This document shows positions 58,449-64,000 of a stretch of 64,000 nt of DNA, piece by piece; the stretch's first letter is position 1, and each line of letters starts with the position of its first letter. The stretch comes from Sinomonas sp. ASV322 (GTDB taxonomy: Bacteria > Actinomycetota > Actinomycetes > Actinomycetales > Micrococcaceae), in assembly GCF_030908245.1 (NCBI RefSeq), contig NZ_JAVFJJ010000003.1, positions 124,001 through 188,000 of the forward strand. Reading direction: 5' to 3'. The notes beneath the pieces were generated by a model. It saw nothing but the letters and a program-made list of their open reading frames with translations, did no database searches and was not told the origin of the DNA. A program made the translations under genes and the position numbers.

Positions 58449-58745
58449 CTAACATTTTCGGTGACTTGGCAGGCTGTGCGCGAGGGCAGCATTCGAGGCT
58501 GCCATCCCCGTCATCGACTCGGCGAGCCGCAGGATCTCGACGGCGGCGGGGAAGACCTCCGTCCCCGCAGAGTTCAGCCTCATGCCGCCTTGGCGGCGCC
58601 CGAAAAGCTTCGTTCCTACGAAACGCTCGAAGTCCGCGACTTGCCGGCTGACAGCCGACTGGGTGAACCCCAGCTCGGCGGCCGCTTCAGTAGTGCTTCC
58701 GCACCTGGCCACCGCCACGAAGGCCCTGACTCCGCTCAGATGCAC
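58449..58745 (-). pseudogene. LysR-type regulator, N-terminal DNA-binding fragment only
   Basis: The 98-residue frame (GTG at 58745, GGGGGG upstream) encodes a complete LysR winged helix, LSGVRAFVAVARCGSTTEAA then FTQSAVSRQVADFERFVGTK, and the linker helix to about residue 85. It then stops after LPSHRKC. Normal LysR proteins have about 300 residues, so the whole ligand-binding domain is missing. No remains of that domain are visible downstream before the operon promoter. It may be a relic left by insertion of the adjacent operon, or a short dominant regulator. Confidence 0.65.
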
Positions 58746-58813
58746 CGTACCCCCCACGGTCGCCTCTACCGATATATCAATACACGGTACACGACTTCGG
58801 AAGCATCAATTGA

Positions 58814-59518
58814 TCAATGGCCACCCAGCCGCACCGAGGCTAGGCGGCCGGACGGGACAACCCCGAGGGCGTCGGCCAGCCTCAGTGCCCCCACGTTCTG
58901 GGACTGCGCCTCGACTTGGATGAGGTAGCCCTCGGCGAGCGCCTCGTGTGCCGCGAGCCGCGCCATGAAGGCCCCGAGGCCGCGGTTCCGGAGTCCTGGC
59001 ACCACGAGGACGCCGAGGTCCGCGAGCAGTCCCTCGTGCACGCCGTACGCCGAGCAGGCTGCGGGGCCGTCGCCGAGCATGAGCGTGAAGCGATGATCGC
59101 GCCGATCGATCCCCGCCGAGCTCACGTCGTCGGGAGGGCAGCGGGTCTCAAGCTCGATCGCCTCCGGATTGCCGCGGGACACCTCAGGTTCCTCGTCGGG
59201 CTGGAAGACGGGCAGATCGTCGGCGAAGCCCAGGACGCCGGAGCTGAGCCCGTGCGCGCCGGGTCCGGCGAGGCGCAGCAGCGCCCCGCCGGAGAGGAGT
59301 TCGTCGTCGGGCAGCTCCGCGGCAGCCTTGACGAGCTCGGTCGGCCCGCTCAGTGCGAGCTGGCCGAAGAGCTCGACCGCGACAAGCTCGGGGGAGGAGT
59401 CTCGGAATCCAAGGAGGCGCGCGCCGTCGTCCGAGAAGGCAAGGTCCGGCAGCCCGAGCCGCCGTGCCCACGCGAGCCGGACGATGCCCCTGCTGCCGTC
59501 ATGGAAGGTCTCGCCCAC
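58814..59518 (-). CDS. GNAT-family acetyltransferase-like protein
   Basis: The 234-residue protein has a C-terminal GNAT domain with LADLGVLVVPGLRNRGLGAF near residues 165-185, the acetyl-CoA pyrophosphate loop, followed by EAQSQNVGALRLADALG. The N-terminal half is unlike standard GNATs and may be a degenerate second domain. The GTG at 59518 is uncertain. Substrate unknown. It lies downstream of nothing obvious and ends before the LysR fragment. Confidence 0.72.
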   Translation of the reverse strand: MGETFHDGSRGIVRLAWARRLGLPDLAFSDDGARLLGFRDSSPELVAVELFGQLALSGPTELVKAAAELPDDELLSGGALLRLAGPGAHGLSSGVLGFADDLPVFQPDEEPEVSRGNPEAIELETRCPPDDVSSAGIDRRDHRFTLMLGDGPAACSAYGVHEGLLADLGVLVVPGLRNRGLGAFMARLAAHEALAEGYLIQVEAQSQNVGALRLADALGVVPSGRLASVRLGGH

Positions 59519-59554
59519 GTCTGCCCCGGTTCGCCGCTGGTGTCCCCGCCCGTC

Positions 59555-60580
59555 CTAACCGAACAGGACGCGGGCCTCGTCGTAGCGGTCCTGGGGGACG
59601 GTCTTGAGCCGGCCGAGGGCGGTCTCGAAGCCGACGTGCACGATATCCGTGCCATTGAGGGAGACCATCGTGCCCCACCGGCCCTCGACGACCGAGTCGA
59701 TCGCGGCCATGCCGAGGCGCGTCGCGAGGACGCGGTCGAATGCGGTGGGGACGCCGCCGCGCTGGATGTGGCCGAGGACCGTCGCGCGGGTCTCGATGCC
59801 CGTGCGCGCCTCGATTTCGGGGGCGAGCCGTTCGCCGATGCCGCCGAGCCGCGGGCGGCCGAACGTGTCGAGGCCGCGCTCGGAGTGGGCCTGCTCCATC
59901 ATGTCGGTCGTGAAGCCCTCGGCGACGACGACGAGGGGCGCGCGGCCGCGGTCGTGGGCGAGCTTGACCCATTCGGCGATCTGGTCGATGCTCACGCGCT
60001 GCTCGGGGATGAGGATCGCGTGCGCGCCGGACGCCATGCCCGAGTGGAGCGCGATCCAGCCGACGTGGCGGCCCATGACCTCGGCGATCATGCAGCGGTG
60101 GTGGGACTCGCCCGTCGTGCGGAGGCGGTCGATCGCCTCGGTCGCGATCTCGACGGCGGTGTCGAAGCCGAAGGTGTAGTCCGTCGCGTCGAGATCGTTG
60201 TCGATCGTCTTGGGGACGCCCACGATCTTGAGCCCCACGTCGGTGAGGCGCTTCGCCGCCGCGAGCGTTCCCTCGCCGCCGATGGCGATGATCGCGTCGA
60301 TCCCGAGCCGGTCCATGTGGGCCTTGATGACGTCCGGCCCGCCCCCGTTCTCGAAGGGGTTGGTCCGGGACGTGCCGAGGATCGTCCCGCCCTGCTTCGC
60401 GATGCCCCGCACGAGCGTGCGCGGGATCTCGATGATGTCGCCCTCGACCACACCGCGCCAGCCGTCCCTGAAGCCCACGAACTCCTGCCCGTGCACGGCG
60501 ATTCCCTTGAGGACGGCCCCGCGGATCACCGCGTTGAGGCCGGGGCAGTCGCCGCCGGAGGTGAGGATGCCGATCTTCAT
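59555..60580 (-). CDS. pfkA: ATP-dependent 6-phosphofructokinase
   Basis: This 341-residue enzyme phosphorylates fructose 6-phosphate in glycolysis. ILTSGGDCPGLNAVIRG opens the fold, AIGGEGTLAAAKRL gives Gly at the position that is Gly in ATP enzymes and Asp in pyrophosphate enzymes, and GVPKTIDNDLDATD carries Lys at the second diagnostic position. Gly plus Lys is the actinobacterial mixed-substrate subgroup known from Streptomyces PfkA, which uses ATP. VMGRHVGWIALHSGMA and GHIQRGGVPTAFDRVLA complete the site. The ATG at 60580 has an AAAGGCCC-type weak ribosome site. Confidence 0.93.
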   Translation of the reverse strand: MKIGILTSGGDCPGLNAVIRGAVLKGIAVHGQEFVGFRDGWRGVVEGDIIEIPRTLVRGIAKQGGTILGTSRTNPFENGGGPDVIKAHMDRLGIDAIIAIGGEGTLAAAKRLTDVGLKIVGVPKTIDNDLDATDYTFGFDTAVEIATEAIDRLRTTGESHHRCMIAEVMGRHVGWIALHSGMASGAHAILIPEQRVSIDQIAEWVKLAHDRGRAPLVVVAEGFTTDMMEQAHSERGLDTFGRPRLGGIGERLAPEIEARTGIETRATVLGHIQRGGVPTAFDRVLATRLGMAAIDSVVEGRWGTMVSLNGTDIVHVGFETALGRLKTVPQDRYDEARVLFG

Positions 60581-60781
60581 ACAGGGCCTTTCCGCTGTGG
60601 ATGCGACAGGTCCGCGCGTGTCGAGGCGGGCCGTCGGTGGGTGTCGTGCTTGAGGCGCCCCGTTGAGCCCACGCCGATTCTAGCGGCGCGCTGTTCGTGA
60701 TGCACACCACAGCTAACGACGGCGATTGGCAGCGTCACATGGAGCTCGGAACCCTGTGCGCGCGGGTACTACTGTGATCGG

Positions 60782-61351
60782 GTGACCCGAACCGAATCGA
60801 ATCCGGCCGACAGTGATGCCCTGCTTGACCTGGGCCGCGCAATTCGCGCCCGCCGCCGGGACCTCGGACTCACGCTCGTGCAGATGGCCGCCCTCTCCGG
60901 GTTGAGCCAGCCGTTCCTGAGCCAAGTGGAGCGAGGCCAGGCGCGCCCGAGCATGCGTTCGCTCGGCACGATCGCGCAGGCGCTCGGCACGACGGCGCCC
61001 TCGCTCCTTGCGCTCCCGCGCTCGGCCGGCGTCTCGCTCGTTCACGCGGGGGACGTGCCGAGTATCGACAACTCGGCCCAGGGCACTGCGCGCTCGATCG
61101 CCGTCGGGGCTCGCGAACTGCTGCCGATGGAGTTCCTTGGCGGACCGGCGGAGTTCGAGGAATACCTCGAGCATGAGGGTGAGGAGATCATCTACGTCGT
61201 GTCCGGAACGATAGAGGTGGACCTCGCGGGGGAGGAGCGCAAGACCCTCTCGGTGCGCGATTCGCTCTATTTCGATGCCCGGGTGCCTCACCGATGGCGC
61301 GTCGTGTCCGAGCCCGTGTGGGTCATCGCGGTGTCGACGCGCGCACATTGA
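60782..61351 (+). CDS. XRE-family regulator with cupin sensor domain
   Basis: The 189-residue protein combines an XRE helix-turn-helix near residues 17-72 (LTLVQMAALSGLSQPFLSQV and RPSMRSLGTIAQALG) with a C-terminal cupin barrel (EEYLEHEGEEIIYVVSGTIE, then DSLYFDARVPHRWRV). Such proteins sense small molecules and control nearby catabolic or transport genes. It starts at a GTG at 60782. It precedes a sugar ABC importer in the same direction with a 29-bp palindrome in between, which makes it the natural candidate regulator of that importer. Confidence 0.88.
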   Translation: MTRTESNPADSDALLDLGRAIRARRRDLGLTLVQMAALSGLSQPFLSQVERGQARPSMRSLGTIAQALGTTAPSLLALPRSAGVSLVHAGDVPSIDNSAQGTARSIAVGARELLPMEFLGGPAEFEEYLEHEGEEIIYVVSGTIEVDLAGEERKTLSVRDSLYFDARVPHRWRVVSEPVWVIAVSTRAH

Positions 61352-61450
61352 CGTCCCTCTGGGTTCGGGCCCCGGATGCCGGGTTTTCCCGTCGGAGAGG
61401 AAGACTTAACGAGAACGACATCCTGCCGGTCTTTGGGTGAAATGGCCCTT

Positions 61451-61479
61451 GAGGAATATTGATGACATCAATATTCCTC
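61451..61479. promoter_or_regulatory. 29-bp perfect palindrome before the sugar ABC importer
   Basis: GAGGAATATTGATG and CATCAATATTCCTC are exact inverted arms of 14 bp around a single A. It lies 18 bp before the substrate-binding protein ATG and about 100 bp after the XRE-cupin gene. TTGAGG at 61449-61454 could be a -35 overlapping its left edge. It could be an operator or form a hairpin in the leader. Confidence 0.7.
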
Positions 61480-61496
61480 ATCCCCCGGAGGACCTC

Positions 61497-62501
61497 ATGT
61501 TCCGTTCCCTCACTCCTCGCCGCGTCGCACTCGCTGCGACGGCGATGCTCACTGCTGGCATCCTCACGGCGTGCAGCACAACTCCAGGCACGGGCTCGGC
61601 AGCGGCCGGCGCGGCCCCGGGCGACGTCAAGCACACGATCGCCGTCAGCTTCCCCAACGCCTCGGCGGCGCCGGTGGTCCAGAACCTGTTCCGCATCGCG
61701 AAGAACGAGGCGAAGGCCAAGGGCTATAACCTCGTGATCGACGATCCCGGAAGCGACGAGGCAAAGCAGGTCAACACGATCCAGACCTGGATCCAGCAGG
61801 GCGTGGGCGCGATCGTCGCCTCGACGCTCGACCCCAAGGTGCTCGACGGCGTCGCGAAGCAGGCGCGCGCGGCCGGCATCAAGTGGGTCACGTTCGGAGA
61901 CAGCATCCCCGATCAGGATGCGACGCTCGGCTTCCCGCACTCCGAGGCCGGGCAGAAGCTCGGGCAGGCCGCCGGCGACTGGATCACGAAGCAGCTCGGC
62001 GGGCACGCCAAGGTCGCCATCCTCTCCTGGGCGCCTGCCGAGTACGCCCGCCAGCGCCAGGACGGGATCACCTCCGCGCTCAAGGCCGCCGCGCCCGGCG
62101 TCGAGATCGTCGCGACACAGGACGCGCTCTCCTCAACGGACGGGCTCGCGAAGGTCTCGACGATCCTCCAGGCGCACCCCGACCTCAACATGGTGCTCGC
62201 GGTCGAGGACGCCGCCGGGCAGGGCGGCTACCAGGCCTTCCTCAACGCTGGGCACGCCGGCAACGACCCGAAGGTCTTCGTCGGCGGCATCGACGGTGCC
62301 CAGGACGAGCTCAAGCTCGTCCAGCAGGGAACGATGTACCGCGCGACGTCGGCCTTCAACCAGCAGCTGCTCGGCGAGGGATTCGTGACGCTCCCAGACG
62401 CTCTCCTGCACGGCGAGACCAAGAGCTACTACACGCCCGTCGAACTCGTGGAGAACGGAAACCCGGACATCACGAAGCTCCTCGGGTACTACGGCGGATG
62501 A
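61497..62501 (+). CDS. sugar ABC transporter substrate-binding lipoprotein
   Basis: The 334-residue protein has a lipoprotein signal: RSLTPRR, a hydrophobic core and the lipobox ILTAC with Cys26. The mature part is a periplasmic-binding-protein-1 (RbsB-like) fold: IAVSFPNASAAPVVQNLFRI, GVGAIVASTLDPKVLDGVA and MVLAVEDAAGQGGYQAFLNA. These bind pentoses, hexoses, inositol or autoinducers. CCGGAGG six bases before the ATG at 61497 fixes the start. Its stop overlaps the ATPase gene in ATGA. The specific sugar is not evident. Confidence 0.92.
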   Translation: MFRSLTPRRVALAATAMLTAGILTACSTTPGTGSAAAGAAPGDVKHTIAVSFPNASAAPVVQNLFRIAKNEAKAKGYNLVIDDPGSDEAKQVNTIQTWIQQGVGAIVASTLDPKVLDGVAKQARAAGIKWVTFGDSIPDQDATLGFPHSEAGQKLGQAAGDWITKQLGGHAKVAILSWAPAEYARQRQDGITSALKAAAPGVEIVATQDALSSTDGLAKVSTILQAHPDLNMVLAVEDAAGQGGYQAFLNAGHAGNDPKVFVGGIDGAQDELKLVQQGTMYRATSAFNQQLLGEGFVTLPDALLHGETKSYYTPVELVENGNPDITKLLGYYGG

Positions 62502-64000
62502 CGGCCTTGAATGCAGAGGCGGCGGCACCGGCCGCCGCCTTTGCGGTCCGCTCGCTGCACAAGTCCTACGGCGGGGTCCCCGTGCTCCAGGGAGTCGACC
62601 TCGACGTGCGGCCTGGGGAGATCCACGCGCTTCTCGGCGCGAACGGCGCGGGCAAGTCGACCCTCATCAAGTGCATCGCGGGGGTCACGCAGCCAGACTC
62701 CGGCGCGATCGAAATCGGCGGGTCGAGCTACGCCCAGCTCTCGCCGTCGTCGTCCCGCGCCGCGGGCGTCGCCGTCATCTACCAAGAGCTCAGCGTCGCT
62801 CCGACGCTGAGCGTGACGGCGAACGTCTTCCTCGGCAACGAGCGCCGCTTCGGGCCCTTCGTCAGGCACCGTGCGCAGGCCCGCGAGGCGAAGCGGGCGC
62901 TCGCCGACCTCGGCATGGACCTCGATCTCGCGCGGCCGCTCGGCTCGTACGGCGCCGCGGAATCGCAGGTCGTCGAGATCGTCAAGGCGCTCCGGAGCGA
63001 GCCTCGAGTGCTCATCCTCGACGAGCCGACGGCGTCGCTCACCCAGAAGGAGGCCGAGCAGCTCGCGGACAAGATGCGCGCCCTTCGGGCCCAGGGCGTC
63101 CCGCTCCTGTTCGTCACCCACCGCCTCGACGAGGTGTTCGCGCTCGCGGATCGCGTCTCGATCCTCCGGGCCGGGAAGATCGTGCTCTCCAAGGCAACGC
63201 GAGACTGCACGCCCCGCGAGCTCGTGACGGCGATCGTCGGGCGGGATCCCGAGACCCTCGCGCGGACGGGCGCGGCCGCGAGCACGGGCACGCCTCCGCT
63301 CCTCGCGGTCCGCGACCTCGTTGGGCCTGACCTCGGCCCGCTCGACCTCGACGTGTTCCCCGGCGAGGTGCTCGGCCTCTACGGGCTCGTCGGCTCGGGA
63401 CGCACGGAACTGCTCGAATCGCTCTTCGGGGCGCGGCTCACCGTGCGGGGGCAGATTGTGCTCGACGGCAAGGAGCTTCGCCTCTCGGGCCCGGGCGCCG
63501 CGATCGGAGTGGGCATCGCGCTCGTCCCCTCGGACCGCAAGCGCAAGGGGATCATCGGCGAGCTCTCCGCACAGGCCAACGTCATCCTCTCCTCGGGCCG
63601 CGCGCTTGGGCGCGCTGGATTCCGCCGCCGCGCGGCCGAGGGCCGCTCCTTTCGCTCCGTAGCGGCGGACCTCGACCTGCGGCCCATGAGCCCAAGGCTG
63701 GAGGGGCGCCGCTTCTCGGGCGGCAATCAACAGAAGCTCGTCGTGGGCCGATGGCTCCAGCCCGAGCTCGGATGCCGCATCTTGCTCCTCGACGAGCCGA
63801 CGCAGGGCGTCGACGTCGGCGCACGCGCAGACCTGTACCGCGCTGTCCGTGCATTCGTCGGGACGGAGCGCGCCGCGATCGTCGCCTCGTCCGAGCCGAC
63901 CGAGCTCCAGCAGCTTGCCGACCGCGTGATCGTGCTGTCGCGCGGCCGCGTCGCGACGACGCTTCCCGTGGCGGAGGCCACCGAGCACCGCCTCATCGAA
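62498..64000 (+). CDS. sugar ABC transporter ATP-binding protein (RbsA-like), partial
   Basis: The frame is open to the end of the window (501 codons). It has two ATPase domains as in RbsA/MglA. The first has Walker A LLGANGAGKSTLIKCI near residue 48, a degenerate signature SYGAAESQVVEI and Walker B VLILDEPTASLT. The second has the altered Walker A LVGSGRTELLE near 297, signature FSGGNQQKLVVGRW and ILLLDEPTQGVDVG. That asymmetry is normal for this family. The ATG at 62498 overlaps the binding-protein stop. The permease gene is expected downstream, outside the window. Confidence 0.95.
   Translation, partial: MTALNAEAAAPAAAFAVRSLHKSYGGVPVLQGVDLDVRPGEIHALLGANGAGKSTLIKCIAGVTQPDSGAIEIGGSSYAQLSPSSSRAAGVAVIYQELSVAPTLSVTANVFLGNERRFGPFVRHRAQAREAKRALADLGMDLDLARPLGSYGAAESQVVEIVKALRSEPRVLILDEPTASLTQKEAEQLADKMRALRAQGVPLLFVTHRLDEVFALADRVSILRAGKIVLSKATRDCTPRELVTAIVGRDPETLARTGAAASTGTPPLLAVRDLVGPDLGPLDLDVFPGEVLGLYGLVGSGRTELLESLFGARLTVRGQIVLDGKELRLSGPGAAIGVGIALVPSDRKRKGIIGELSAQANVILSSGRALGRAGFRRRAAEGRSFRSVAADLDLRPMSPRLEGRRFSGGNQQKLVVGRWLQPELGCRILLLDEPTQGVDVGARADLYRAVRAFVGTERAAIVASSEPTELQQLADRVIVLSRGRVATTLPVAEATEHRLIE

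Noticed and set aside
55047-58745. Lanthipeptide, daptide or sactipeptide gene cluster
   Set aside because: None of the required tailoring enzymes (LanB/LanM, aminotransferase/decarboxylase set, radical SAM) is present, so only a generic peptide-export hypothesis is kept.

Overview
The window looks like a chromosomal segment of a high-GC actinobacterium. Frequent GTG starts, 4-bp GTGA/ATGA gene overlaps, a mycothiol synthase, a GlnR-type OmpR regulator, an imuA-imuB-dnaE2 SOS cassette and a ppk1-mutT1 pair all fit. The gene set and protein flavour resemble Micrococcaceae (Arthrobacter/Sinomonas-like); that placement is inference from family knowledge, not a search. Most of the window is ordinary chromosome, with no prophage, transposase, integrase or CRISPR array.

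Layout. 0-4.3 kb: thioredoxin-like tail, fatty-acyl-CoA ligase, RibD-type reductase, AlkA-like glycosylase, VOC protein. 4.3-10.7 kb: the minus-strand mutagenesis operon imuA-imuB-dnaE2 behind a LexA-type box, with a tandem-repeat insert inside DnaE2. 10.7-14.3 kb: transsulfuration pair (cbs, metB) and a b-type cytochrome. 14.3-20.3 kb: small KdpD/KdpE-like two-component pair, MOSC protein, DEAD-box RNA helicase with a structured leader. 20.5-20.8 kb: tRNA-Thr and tRNA-Met. 20.8-29.3 kb: SGNH hydrolase, acyltransferase, aldo/keto reductase, NmrA-like protein, PadR plus membrane protein, ROK repressor divergent from an alpha-glucosidase, PPOX protein. 29.7-34.8 kb: CitE-like lyase, paired MaoC/Had dehydratases, murB, TetR and an acyl-CoA dehydrogenase. 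35-37.4 kb: AlkZ-like protein and an AbiEi-nuclease fusion bracketed by an intergenic repeat. 37.4-48.6 kb: asd, M20D amidohydrolase, SnoaL protein, a large XRE-ATPase-TPR regulator, and the minus-strand run mshD-ppk-mutT1-thyA-folA. 48.6-55 kb: a candidate small RNA, glnR, membrane proteins, nitrobindin, YgfZ, an MFS pump and a second aldo/keto reductase. 55-58.8 kb: a lower-GC operon of unknown function. 58.8-64 kb: GNAT, pfkA, XRE-cupin regulator and the start of a sugar ABC importer.

The most unusual part is 55.0-58.3 kb. A short peptide with an internal membrane segment and a Trp-rich tail bounded by two cysteines is followed by an ABC ATPase, an ABC-2-like permease, a two-TM protein and a small HECGH membrane metalloprotease. 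The organisation recalls peptide maturation/export operons such as epeXEPAB of Bacillus, but no modifying enzyme is present. It is closed on one side by a 28-bp perfect hairpin and on the other by a LysR fragment.

Other points of note: a nested-palindrome intergenic repeat in three copies (inside the SOS operon and on both sides of the AbiEi-like gene); a promoter-hairpins-terminator unit that could be a small RNA between mshD and glnR; and several operator-like palindromes next to probable regulators (ROK, TetR, PadR, XRE-cupin).
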